Shown here: in pieces, positions 48,156-55,817 of the stretch
Layout: every line of letters starts with the position of its first letter
How positions within the stretch are numbered: position 1 is the first letter of the stretch
NCBI GenBank assembly: GCA_937907395.1
Contig: CALCII010000016.1
Location: 124,001 to 188,000 of the forward strand
Direction: 5' to 3'
Length of the DNA: 64,000 nt
DNA from: an uncultured Chitinophagaceae bacterium
Lineage (GTDB): Bacteria; Bacteroidota; Bacteroidia; Chitinophagales; Chitinophagaceae
Notes under the pieces: model-generated
Databases searched by the model: none
Told to the model about the DNA's origin: nothing
Seen by the model: the letters and a program-made list of their open reading frames with translations, nothing else
Translations under genes and position numbers: made by a program

Positions 48156-48192
48156 AAAAGCCGGTTCATTGAACCGGCTTTTTTATTGCATG
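48146..48192. terminator. Bidirectional terminator, 22-bp perfect hairpin
   Basis: Arms 48146-48167 and 48171-48192 are perfectly complementary over 22 bases with loop ATT; core GCCGGTTC/GAACCGGC flanked by A and T runs. The left arm includes the last codons and stop of the ferredoxin gene. The motif TTATTGCAT at the right edge recurs at 48199-48207, the stop of the reverse gene. Confidence 0.9.
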
Positions 48193-48198
48193 AGAAGC

Positions 48199-50835
48199 TT
48201 ATTGCATCTGCATATCTTCTCCGGCTTCCACTCTGTTATTTTTACGTTTAAAGAGCGATACATCAAACTTGCCAAAACGATAGCTGAAGTTCACACGTAC
48301 AAATTGTGGATCTCTGCGGCGCCAGCTGTCCTGGTTAAATCCATCACCAACAGAATAAACGACGTTTTTCCTGGTGCGTAAGATATCACTCCAGTTCAAA
48401 GAAATTACAGCGGTATTTGTTTTCTTCACTTTGAATTCTTTTCTCACGCCTAAATCAACATAATAATTGGCGTCTACATAACCTTGTGTGGTTGAAACCT
48501 GGCCGCCGCCAAATCCTCCTCCCATACCCATACCACCACGGCCACCGCCACCTCCTCCTGAAGAAACGGGAAGGATCGAACGTGAATTATAATCACCACT
48601 CAGTTGTACCGTCCAGCCACTTCCTAAACGGAATGTGTTATTTAGTTTAAAGAAGTAACTGGTGCGTTCATTTTCTAAAGAAGGCAATGCTGCTGTGCCG
48701 TTGATTTTTGAATAGTAGAAATTAGCGTTGTAGTTAATTTCCCACCATTTGGCAATAGTGTTTTTAAATACAAGCTCCAGGCCAGATGCATAGCTCTTGG
48801 TAGCATTTACCCAGGTGGTAACATAGCCAACGGTATCTGAGTTGCCAATTTGTTTTCTTTCCTGGTAACGGGCAATCAGGTTGTTGGTTTGTTTGCCATA
48901 TATGGTGGCAAGGAATGTATTATTTTTCTTTCCGTATGTTTTCTGATAGCTGATTTCAAGTGAATTGGTAAACTCAGGTTTCAGGTCGGGATTACCCGTT
49001 TGATAGTTGAGTACATCTGTGAAATCTGTATTGGGTAGCAACTGGAAGAAAGAAGGCCTGCGGATTCTGCGTGTAACATTCAACTGCAGATCCTGTTTGT
49101 TCTTGAATGATTTGGTGAAAAATGCACTTGGGAACAATGATAAAGGAAACTGGTTTTTAAAAGGTTCTGTTTTGCCAACCTGTTTCCCTTCATAGGAAGA
49201 ACTTTCTGCCCGTAATCCCAATTGATAATTGAAGTTGTATTTCTTTACACGTTGGGAATACGAAACATAACCGGCATGTACAAAATCCTGGAAGGAGAAG
49301 TCGTTACTGATGCTGGGGATATAAATACCGTTCAAGGAGTTTTTCTGAAAACTTTCAAACCAACGTATTTGAGTACGAAGCCCCATTTCAATTTTTGAAT
49401 TTTCTGTTATCGGACTCGCATAGTCTGATTGTGCAACAAAGAATTCAGAACCACCACCTGCATCAACACCTTGTATGTAATTTTTTGAAACAGGAGCCGT
49501 TAACGGGTTTTTGATGGTGGTAATATCAATTGTTTGATCGTTTTCGCTTTTGCTTTTGTTATAGTTGATGTCTGCGGTCAATTCACGGCCAGCTTTTGCA
49601 AAATTGTGTTTGTAACTGAGCTGTGCTCCTCTGTTTCTGAATTTATTCATTCCGTCAGTAAGACGAACTTCATTTGAATCAGGGTAGGAGGTGTTGAGGT
49701 AATCGAAATAAATGTTGTTTACATCTGTCATGTCAAAATTACCACGGCCAATATTACCCGAAAGAGTAAGTGTATTTCTGTTGTCGATGAAATAATCAAC
49801 TCCGGCTCTTCCAAAAAGAAAACCACCGTTCGATGTATTATTGTTGATGAGATTTAATGTAGATAGGTTATCAGATGGAATTAAATTGTTACGGAATGTT
49901 TCACCTGTTGAAATGGATTTCCGTTGATTCACACCAACATTTGCAAACACATTAATTTTTCCCTGGCGAAGGTTAATGTCGGCGCCTCCACCAACTTTAC
50001 CACGCATATCCACACCTGCTCTTACGTTACCGTTATAGCCCACACGACGGTTTTTCTTTAATACGATATTGATAATAGCAGATTGTCCGCCGCTTGCATC
50101 AAACTTAGCAGAGGGATTGGTGATCAACTCAATACTTTGAATGGCATCGGCAGGAATTTGTTCCAATGTTAAAGCAGTTGGTTTTCCGTCAACAAATATT
50201 TCAGGTGCATTGTTACGGAGGGTTACGTTACCATCCACATCCACCGTAACAGTTGGCACATTGCGCATTACATCAACGGCATTACCACCGGCAGAAACGA
50301 TATTCTTATCCACGTTGAAAATTTTCCGATCCACACCTAGTTGTAAAGTGGGGCGTTCGCCTGTAACAACCACTTCTCCCAGTTCTTTTGCATCGGCCTG
50401 AAGTTTAATATTGCCCAGATCTTTGTCAATGTTGTTCAGCATCTGGCTCATATCTCCTCCGCCAGAACTCATACTGAAGGCAACTTTTTGTTCTATTGGT
50501 TTATAACCGATGGCCGTGATTTTTAGTTTGTAAGCGACCATGATATTCAATCCTTCCAGACTGAAATCACCATTTGCTTTTGTAAGTTGTCCGTTAATTA
50601 ATACATCTTTCCTGGACTTCGAAACACTGTCGAATTTGTTTTGATAAAGCTGTACAGAAGCTGCATCAAGGGGTTTTCCTGTTGTTGCATCTACAATTTT
50701 TCCATAGATATGGCCCATATTCATTTGTTGGCCACCACCATTTCTTCCACCGCCGGGTATTTGTGCCTGCAGTGTTCCAAAGGATAGCAATAATGTAAAG
50801 AATAAAATAACTCTCATTGTTGAACGAATTTTCAT
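48199..50835 (-). CDS. Outer-membrane TonB-dependent-receptor-like protein (CarboxypepD_reg type)
   Basis: Outer-membrane beta-barrel protein of 878 residues. Seen: signal peptide (MRVILFFTLLLSFGTLQAQ); a Gly/Asn-rich linker; a CarboxypepD_reg-like domain (about 45-150, GKIVDATTGKPLDAASVQLY); a plug-type region (GEVVVTGERPTLQLGVDRKI, MRNVPTVTVDVDGNVTL, IELITNPSAKFDASGG); and a long barrel ending in DVSLFKRKNNR rather than a classic closing Phe. A Gly-rich stretch (SGGGGGGRGGMGMGGG) lies near residue 800. This resembles the outer-membrane beta-barrel_3 family; it lacks a partner SusD. Substrate unknown. Start could be M1 or M7. Confidence 0.85.
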   Translation of the reverse strand: MKIRSTMRVILFFTLLLSFGTLQAQIPGGGRNGGGQQMNMGHIYGKIVDATTGKPLDAASVQLYQNKFDSVSKSRKDVLINGQLTKANGDFSLEGLNIMVAYKLKITAIGYKPIEQKVAFSMSSGGGDMSQMLNNIDKDLGNIKLQADAKELGEVVVTGERPTLQLGVDRKIFNVDKNIVSAGGNAVDVMRNVPTVTVDVDGNVTLRNNAPEIFVDGKPTALTLEQIPADAIQSIELITNPSAKFDASGGQSAIINIVLKKNRRVGYNGNVRAGVDMRGKVGGGADINLRQGKINVFANVGVNQRKSISTGETFRNNLIPSDNLSTLNLINNNTSNGGFLFGRAGVDYFIDNRNTLTLSGNIGRGNFDMTDVNNIYFDYLNTSYPDSNEVRLTDGMNKFRNRGAQLSYKHNFAKAGRELTADINYNKSKSENDQTIDITTIKNPLTAPVSKNYIQGVDAGGGSEFFVAQSDYASPITENSKIEMGLRTQIRWFESFQKNSLNGIYIPSISNDFSFQDFVHAGYVSYSQRVKKYNFNYQLGLRAESSSYEGKQVGKTEPFKNQFPLSLFPSAFFTKSFKNKQDLQLNVTRRIRRPSFFQLLPNTDFTDVLNYQTGNPDLKPEFTNSLEISYQKTYGKKNNTFLATIYGKQTNNLIARYQERKQIGNSDTVGYVTTWVNATKSYASGLELVFKNTIAKWWEINYNANFYYSKINGTAALPSLENERTSYFFKLNNTFRLGSGWTVQLSGDYNSRSILPVSSGGGGGGRGGMGMGGGFGGGQVSTTQGYVDANYYVDLGVRKEFKVKKTNTAVISLNWSDILRTRKNVVYSVGDGFNQDSWRRRDPQFVRVNFSYRFGKFDVSLFKRKNNRVEAGEDMQMQ

Positions 50836-50951
50836 GTTGCAAAAGTCAGCTATTCAGTCTGACTCGTTTTGTGAATTGGTATGAACGGTAGTTAAACCTG
50901 TTATGATGCAAAAGGTTTAAATGCCTTTAAATGGTTTGGGATGAACGGGTT

Positions 50952-51557
50952 TTATTGCGTAAGAAGGGTGATAAAAACCTGTAATAATCCTATGATGAAT
51001 CCGAGAACTCCACCGATGATTTCAACAAAACGGAACTCTTTTGACATCACCTGGTAGAGAATGGATTCCAACTTATCAGATGAAAAATTCCTGACTTTTT
51101 CTGTTACAATCCGTTCCAGATCGAGATCGTGCTGTAACTGACCCACATATTTTTTAATCATAGTAGGGAAGAGAATACGAAGCTCTTCCATAAACACAGA
51201 TTTGATTTTTTCAATTGTTTTATCGCCAATAAACATGCTGATCATTGGCATACTATCAGCCAGTTTTTCCCGGAGAAACTTGTCGATCTGTGTTTCCAGT
51301 TGGGGGAGAAGTTTCTCAAGATTTTCCGGTTTGGTGATTTTCTCTTCTATATCGGAAAACGATAATAATTCTTCTCCTACCAGTTTACCCAGTTTGGCAG
51401 CAAACTGATCCTGTCTTTTAGGAAAAATACCTTGTACTGTAAATCCAAGAATGTTTACCGGTTGTTTGGGGTGAAAAAGCATTTTAATAGCCACCCAGTT
51501 GGTCACCCAGCCAATAAAAGCAGAAATCACAGGAATTACTAATAACCAATAGTTCAT
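50952..51557 (-). CDS. DUF445 family membrane protein
   Basis: Protein of 201 residues. Seen: a first helix with IPVISAFIGWVTNWVAIKML and the FHPKQP turn, the hallmark of DUF445 (YheB/YjiN-like); a central helical, charged cytoplasmic or periplasmic stalk (KITKPENLEKLLPQLETQID); and a C-terminal membrane helix (IIGGVLGFIIGLLQVFITLL). Only half the length of some DUF445 proteins, with one repeat. Function unknown. Divergent from the tRNA-His promoter; the TonB-type gene lies 116 bases away in the same direction. Confidence 0.85.
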   Translation of the reverse strand: MNYWLLVIPVISAFIGWVTNWVAIKMLFHPKQPVNILGFTVQGIFPKRQDQFAAKLGKLVGEELLSFSDIEEKITKPENLEKLLPQLETQIDKFLREKLADSMPMISMFIGDKTIEKIKSVFMEELRILFPTMIKKYVGQLQHDLDLERIVTEKVRNFSSDKLESILYQVMSKEFRFVEIIGGVLGFIIGLLQVFITLLTQ

Positions 51558-51610
51558 AGTCTTAAAAATTGGCGCAAAGGTCGTTCATTTTTAATTGTAA
51601 ATGGAACGGA

Positions 51611-51642
51611 TTTGTTCCGAATGAAGATTTGCCTTACTTTTG
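51611..51642 (+). promoter_or_regulatory. Promoter of tRNA-His
   Basis: TTTG (51611-51614), spacer 20 bases, TACTTTTG (51635-51642), 14 bases before the tRNA. A short inverted repeat GGAAC/GTTCC (51603-51618) overlaps the -33 box. Confidence 0.65.
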
Positions 51643-51655
51643 TCGCCCGATTTAC

Positions 51656-51730
51656 GGAGGCTGTAGCTCAGTTGGTTAGAGCGTCAGTTTGTGGCACTGA
51701 AGGCCGTGGGTTCGAGACCCATCAGCCTCC
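51656..51730 (+). tRNA. tRNA-His (anticodon GTG)
   Basis: Cloverleaf folds cleanly: acceptor GAGGCTG (51657-51663) with CAGCCTC (51723-51729), D stem GCTC/GAGC, anticodon stem TCAGT/ACTGA with loop TTGTGGC giving anticodon GTG, T arm GTGGG-TTCGAGA-CCCAT. The extra G at 51656 (position -1) opposite C73 (51730) is the histidine identity mark. The CCA end is not encoded. Confidence 0.95.
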
Positions 51731-51736
51731 CAAATC

Positions 51737-51777
51737 AAACCCACCGCATCATCAGAATGTGGTGGGTTTTTCTTTTT
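51737..51777 (+). terminator. Terminator of tRNA-His
   Basis: Stem AAACCCACC (51737-51745) with GGTGGGTTT (51761-51769), extendable by GCAT/ATGT, loop CATCAGA, T-rich tail to 51777. The start codon of the GIY-YIG gene follows immediately. Confidence 0.88.
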
Positions 51778-52038
51778 ATGGCGTTCTACGTTTATATTCT
51801 TTATGCTTCTTCGTTCGATCGGTATTACATTGGTCAAACTAATGATCCTGCGGCCAGGTTGGAACGGCATAATCATGGATATGAGAAAGCAACGAGTCCT
51901 TATATTCCGTGGGAAATGATTTGTTTAGTGGAAAAGTCTTCAAGGAGTGAAGCGATGATACTGGAACGTAAATTGAAAAATCTGAATAGGGAAAAACTAA
52001 AAAAGTTTATAGCGAAGTATAATACTTATCAAGGATAG
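51778..52038 (+). CDS. GIY-YIG endonuclease domain protein, inside a tRNA-flanked cassette
   Basis: Small nuclease-fold protein of 86 residues, GIY-YIG family (UPF0213/YhbQ-like size). Seen: YVYIL and YYIGQT form the GIY...YIG core (about 4-18), Arg in ARLERHN near 31, and the catalytic Glu in MILERKLK near 67. ATG 51778 lies directly behind the tRNA-His terminator; a longer frame through the tRNA is rejected. The TAG stop is made from the last T of the ORF and the AG that begins a second copy of the tRNA 3' half. Function of small GIY-YIG proteins is mostly unknown; a mobile or DNA-repair role is possible. Confidence 0.75.
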   Translation: MAFYVYILYASSFDRYYIGQTNDPAARLERHNHGYEKATSPYIPWEMICLVEKSSRSEAMILERKLKNLNREKLKKFIAKYNTYQG

Positions 52039-52174
52039 TTTGTGGTACTGAAGGCCGTGGGCCCTGACGCAGCAAAGCTGGTCACGGTGCCGACCGAAAG
52101 CGTCGGCATTCGAGACCCATCAGCCTCCCAAATCAAACCCACCGCATCATCAGAATGTGGTGGGTTTTTCTTTT
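52037..52174 (+). pseudogene. Broken second copy of the tRNA-His 3' half and terminator, with 47-nt insert
   Basis: 52037-52061 matches 51686-51710 (one mismatch in 25), and 52109-52174 matches 51711-51776 exactly over 66 bases, including the terminator. Between them, at the T-stem/T-loop boundary, sits a 47-base insert (52062-52108) that folds into two adjacent hairpins: TGAC-g-CAGC/GCTG-GTCA and TGCCGAC/GTCGGCA. It has no 5' half and cannot make a tRNA. It marks the right edge of the GIY-YIG cassette. Confidence 0.85.
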
Positions 52175-52187
52175 ATGAGAACTTTTG

Positions 52188-52351
52188 CCGCAGAGAAAGG
52201 AGAAGCTGAGATGACCGCAGAGAGAACAAATCGGAAGTACATCTTAAATCTCACATCGTACAATTTTCACCGCAGAGAAAAGAGAAGCAGAGATTGGCGC
52301 AGAGAGAACAAATCGGAAGTAAATCTTACATCTTAAATCTCACATCGTACA
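52188..52351 (+). repeat. Two direct repeat units, non-coding, between the tRNA remnant and mutS
   Basis: Unit one 52188-52262 and unit two 52270-52351 share CCGCAGAGAAA-GAGAAGC, CGCAGAGAGAACAAATCGG and TCTTAAATCTCACATCGTAC. Unit two has seven extra bases. No gene is seen in the gap 52175-52391 and no terminator for mutS is visible. Confidence 0.75.
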
Positions 52352-52391
52352 TAGTTCCCAGCCACCAATGCAACATACAGTCAACCTTACC

Positions 52392-54989
52392 TTACTTCAG
52401 CCTGGATTTAATTTCCTGTAGCTTCAGCAGGGCTTCCACCGGTGTAAGTCGGTTAATGTCTATGCCTTCAAGTATTGTGCGGATTTCATCAAAAGTCTGA
52501 CTATGCACATCAAAGATGCTTAATTGCATTTTCTGTATAGGCATTTGTTTCAATTGCTCCTGAATATCACTTTTGCCCCTTTGTTGTTCCAGTTGGTGCA
52601 ACACTTCATTCGCTCTTTGCAGTAAAGCAGGAGGCATGCCGGCCATTCTTGCTACATGAATACCAAAACTATGTACACTGCCACCGGGGGCAAGTTTACG
52701 AAGGAAAATAACTTTGTTTCCTGCTTCTTTATTGGTAATGTGGTAATTTTTAATACGACTGAATTTCTCTTCCAGTTCGTTTAATTCATGATAGTGTGTG
52801 GCAAATAAAGTTTTAGGTTTTTGTGGCGATTGATGCAGGTATTCTGCAATACTCCATGCTATGGAAACGCCATCGTATGTTGAAGTACCCCGACCGATTT
52901 CATCCAGCAAAATCAAACTTCTGTTACTCAGGTTATTGATAATACTGGCTGTTTCATTCATCTCCACCATAAAGGTACTTTCACCACCACTTAAATTATC
53001 ACTGGCACCCACACGGGTGAATATTTTATCAGTAACAGGAATCAATGCTTCCGTTGCTGCAACAAAACTGCCCATATGCGCCATAAGCACACATAAGCCG
53101 GTCTGCCGCAACAATGCGCTCTTACCACTCATATTCGGACCGGTAAGAATGATGATCTGCTGTTGCTCATCATCAAGCACGAGATCATTGGCAATATAGG
53201 GTTCACCGGGCGGTAACTGACGCTCAATTACAGGATGTCGGGCATCTTTCAGATTCAACTCCAATCCATCGTGTAATTGAGGTTTCACATATTTGTAATG
53301 CATCGCATTTTCAGCAAAGCAGCACAAACAATCCAGTATAGCCATTACCTGTGCATTGGTTTGCACCGGGCCTATATATTCCTGGAGTTCTAATAATAGT
53401 TTTTCAAACAACTCCGTTTCAATCTGTATGATTTTCTCTTCTGCACCTGTAATCTTTTCTTCATACTCCTTCAACTCAGGAGTGATGTAACGTTCTGCAT
53501 TCGCTAATGTTTGCTTTCGGGTCCATTCAGGAGGTACCTTATTCTTGTGTGCATTGGTAACTTCGAGATAATATCCAAACACATTGTTGAATGAGATTTT
53601 CAGTGAGGGGATGCCCGTTGCCTCGCTTTCCCGTTGCTGGATTTCCAGCAGGTATTCTTTTCCATGTAAGGCAATCTTCCGAAGGTCATCTAATTCTTTG
53701 CTGATACCATCCTGTATAACCTGTCCCTTTGCAACAGCAACAGGAGGATGTTCCGTTACCTCATTCAATATTTTATCGGCAATGTATGTGCATGGATTGA
53801 TGGTATCGCTTAACCGTTTTAAATACGGATTTGCATCGGCGGCACATAATTGTTTGATCTCCGCAGCATGTTGCAAACCTTTGGCTAAGTGCAATACTTC
53901 ACGTGGGTTAATTTTCTTCAACGGAAGTTTTGCCACCAGTCGTTCCACATCACCGCACAGTTTGATCAATGCATGCAATTGTTTTCGCAGATCGCCATTG
54001 AGTAAAAGTGATTCAACCGTATCCAGTCTTTCCTGGATCCTTTCTTTTTCTTTCAAAGGCAACACCATCCACCGGCGGAGCAAACGGGCACCCATAGCCG
54101 AAACAGTATTATCCATTACTTTCAATAAAGAATGTCCGCCATCAGATTGGCTGCCCAGCAGTTCCAGGTTCCGGATGGTGAAACGATCCATCCATAAATA
54201 ATCAGATTCCATCAACCAGTGAATACCGGTGATATGGCCCAGGTTGGGATGTTCGGTATCTTTTAGATAATGGAGCACAGCGCCGGCTGCAATAATTCCC
54301 GCCGGTTGATTTTCAATTCCAAAACCTTTCAGGGAATGGGTTTGAAAATGTTTCAGCAAAATTTCATTGGCATACACATCATTGAAAATCCATTCTTCGA
54401 GATAGTAAGTATAAAACTTCGGGCCAAACAATTCTTTAAATTGTTTCTGCCTGTTACGGGCAAAAATGACCTCAGAAGGTTTCAGGCTTTGTAATAATTT
54501 ATCAGCATAATCTTTATTACCCTGTGCAATAAAAAATTCTCCTGTACTGATATCCAGAAAGGCGAGCCCGAATGTGTCTTCCTCAAAGTGAACTGCAGCA
54601 AGAAAATTATTGTTTTCCTGTTCTAATAATTTATCGTTTGTGGCAATGCCCGGGGTAAGTAATTCTGTTACTCCTCTTTTCACAATCCCTTTTGCCTGTT
54701 TGGGATCTTCTAACTGGTCACAGATAGCTACCCGGTGGCCGGCTTTTACCAGCTTATGTAAATATGTATCTAACGCATGGTGTGGAAATCCTGCCAGTTC
54801 ACTACTGGAAGCAGCGCCATTGTTTCGTTTGGTAAGTGTAATGCCCAGCACCCGGGAGGCAATGATGGCATCTTCCCCGAAGGTTTCATAAAAGTCGCCT
54901 ACACGGAAAAGCAACACCGCATCCGGGTATCGTACCTTGATGGCTTTGTGTTGTTGCATTAAAGGGGTTTCGCCTGAGCTCTTGGCCAT
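52392..54989 (-). CDS. mutS: DNA mismatch repair protein MutS
   Basis: Recognises mispaired bases and starts repair. Seen over 865 residues: domain I with MQQHKAIKVRYPDAVLLFRVGDFYETF and the Phe-x-Glu mismatch reader (F-Y-E); clamp and lever; ATPase domain with Walker A TGPNMSGKSALLRQ near residue 616, ARVGASDNLSGGESTFMVEM, Walker B LILLDEIGRGTST and FATHYHEL; and a C-terminal dimer tail. Complete MutS1. Its 3' end faces the repeats near tRNA-His; the trxA terminator lies upstream. Monocistronic as far as seen. Confidence 0.97.
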   Translation of the reverse strand: MAKSSGETPLMQQHKAIKVRYPDAVLLFRVGDFYETFGEDAIIASRVLGITLTKRNNGAASSSELAGFPHHALDTYLHKLVKAGHRVAICDQLEDPKQAKGIVKRGVTELLTPGIATNDKLLEQENNNFLAAVHFEEDTFGLAFLDISTGEFFIAQGNKDYADKLLQSLKPSEVIFARNRQKQFKELFGPKFYTYYLEEWIFNDVYANEILLKHFQTHSLKGFGIENQPAGIIAAGAVLHYLKDTEHPNLGHITGIHWLMESDYLWMDRFTIRNLELLGSQSDGGHSLLKVMDNTVSAMGARLLRRWMVLPLKEKERIQERLDTVESLLLNGDLRKQLHALIKLCGDVERLVAKLPLKKINPREVLHLAKGLQHAAEIKQLCAADANPYLKRLSDTINPCTYIADKILNEVTEHPPVAVAKGQVIQDGISKELDDLRKIALHGKEYLLEIQQRESEATGIPSLKISFNNVFGYYLEVTNAHKNKVPPEWTRKQTLANAERYITPELKEYEEKITGAEEKIIQIETELFEKLLLELQEYIGPVQTNAQVMAILDCLCCFAENAMHYKYVKPQLHDGLELNLKDARHPVIERQLPPGEPYIANDLVLDDEQQQIIILTGPNMSGKSALLRQTGLCVLMAHMGSFVAATEALIPVTDKIFTRVGASDNLSGGESTFMVEMNETASIINNLSNRSLILLDEIGRGTSTYDGVSIAWSIAEYLHQSPQKPKTLFATHYHELNELEEKFSRIKNYHITNKEAGNKVIFLRKLAPGGSVHSFGIHVARMAGMPPALLQRANEVLHQLEQQRGKSDIQEQLKQMPIQKMQLSIFDVHSQTFDEIRTILEGIDINRLTPVEALLKLQEIKSRLK

Positions 54990-55069
54990 ATCCTGTTAAT
55001 AAATTTGGCAGGGAGCAAAAATAAGGAAGCAGGCTATCCAAAAATGGAGAAGTTGTTCAGAAAAGCCAC

Positions 55070-55099
55070 AAAAAAACCTGCACCGGAAAGATGCAGGTT
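55070..55099 (-). terminator. Terminator of the trxA operon
   Basis: Stem AACCTGCA (55075-55082) with TGCAGGTT (55092-55099); an A run (55070-55076) gives the T tail on the reverse strand. Confidence 0.82.
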
Positions 55100-55114
55100 C
55101 TAATTGGCAATCAT

Positions 55115-55423
55115 TTATAGCGGGACAGATAGTTTTGATTGCAGCGTACTGTATAATTGCTGGGCACTCATCGCTCCGCTTTGTCGCCAGAGTTGTTTCC
55201 CTTTGCGGAAAAGCATGAGGGTAGGCACACCCTGTACATTATAATGTGCAGCTACCTGTGGGTTAATGTCCACATCAATTTTAATGATGCGGATATCATC
55301 ACCCATCATTTTTTTCAGTTTCTCCAGCTCCGGTGCCACCATTCTGCAGGGGCCGCACCAGGTAGCAAAGAAATCCACCAGCAATGGTTTTTCATCATTA
55401 ATGAGTTCTTCGAACTTTCCCAT
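55115..55423 (-). CDS. trxA: Thioredoxin
   Basis: Thiol-disulfide oxidoreductase of 102 residues, cytoplasmic (no signal peptide). Seen: active site FFATWCGPCRMVAPELEKL with the C-G-P-C at 23-26, the buried Asp in the strand VDFFA, the cis-Pro loop GVPTLMLF, and a C-terminal helix. The N-terminus MGKFEELINDEKPLLVDFF is slightly short but normal. It is the last gene of the micropeptide-DUF2892-trxA run, two bases after DUF2892, and ends in a terminator. Whether it is the main thioredoxin of the cell cannot be told. Confidence 0.93.
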   Translation of the reverse strand: MGKFEELINDEKPLLVDFFATWCGPCRMVAPELEKLKKMMGDDIRIIKIDVDINPQVAAHYNVQGVPTLMLFRKGKQLWRQSGAMSAQQLYSTLQSKLSVPL

Positions 55424-55425
55424 GA

Positions 55426-55632
55426 TCAGGATTTTGTTTTACAGGTGGAAATGCCAAACGGAGCATAGAGAGGGCAGAAGCTGATAACGCTTGTTAAAGC
55501 AAACACAGCACCTAATACCAGTAATACGATTCCTAATGTGCCGGTTACTACGTTTGTGAAGTAAAGAACAGCAAACACAGCTGCAAGTAATAAACGGATA
55601 ATTCTGTCGGTTGATCCCATGTTCTTTTTCAT
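55426..55632 (-). CDS. DUF2892 membrane protein
   Basis: Small inner-membrane protein of 68 residues with two hydrophobic segments. Seen: KKNMGSTDRIIRLLLAAVF and LGAVFALTSVISFCPLYAPFGIST, the core of the DUF2892 (YgaP transmembrane-like) family with its conserved C-P-L-Y. The ATG at 55632 is used because the codon at 55638 is TTG. Sandwiched between the 29-residue micropeptide and trxA (two bases apart). The family is often linked to sulfur or redox proteins; its function is not established. Confidence 0.88.
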   Translation of the reverse strand: MKKNMGSTDRIIRLLLAAVFAVLYFTNVVTGTLGIVLLVLGAVFALTSVISFCPLYAPFGISTCKTKS

Positions 55633-55654
55633 GATCAATGGTTTTAAGAGTGAT

Positions 55655-55744
55655 TTAAAAACGTTTGAATAATGTTACAGCCAAAAAAACGATTGCGATA
55701 CAGGTAATGCAAACGAGTATAAAGCGAAGAATTTTTGACTGCAT
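55655..55744 (-). CDS. 29-residue single-helix membrane micropeptide, first gene of trxA operon
   Basis: ATG 55744 opens a frame of 29 codons plus TAA. Seen: starts MQSKILRF, then one hydrophobic helix of about 18 residues containing two Cys (ILVCITCIAIVFLAVTLF), ends KRF; basic at both ends. The -7 box TACTTTTG lies 17 bases upstream, so this is the first start codon on that transcript, and the DUF2892 ATG follows 22 bases after the stop. I recognise no family. Position, promoter and composition argue that it is translated, but no homology can be shown here. Confidence 0.5.
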   Translation of the reverse strand: MQSKILRFILVCITCIAIVFLAVTLFKRF

Positions 55745-55761
55745 CTGTTTGTTTTACCCTT

Positions 55762-55769
55762 CAAAAGTA
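55762..55769 (-). promoter_or_regulatory. -7 promoter box of the micropeptide-DUF2892-trxA operon
   Basis: Reverse strand TACTTTTG, a full TAnnTTTG match. The Crp-type palindrome at 55791-55806 lies 21 bases upstream of it. Confidence 0.6.
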
Positions 55770-55790
55770 GAATGCTCTTTTACCATTAGA

Positions 55791-55806
55791 GGTGACCAAC
55801 GTCACC
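55791..55806. promoter_or_regulatory. Candidate Crp/Fnr operator
   Basis: GGTGAC-CAAC-GTCACC is a perfect palindrome containing GTGA-N6-TCAC, the core spacing of known CRP sites. Its centre (55798.5) lies about -40 from the start expected for the TACTTTTG promoter, typical of class II activation sites. The Crp/Fnr gene ends 12 bases away. Confidence 0.55.
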
Positions 55807-55817
55807 GAACCGGGAAA

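Noticed and set aside
51691..51777. Extended N-terminus of the GIY-YIG protein
   Set aside because: Would start inside the anticodon region of tRNA-His and cross the terminator; the GIY-YIG domain begins right after ATG 51778.
51612..51842. Open frame running through tRNA-His
   Set aside because: Reads through the tRNA and its terminator; the peptide is a translation of tRNA sequence.
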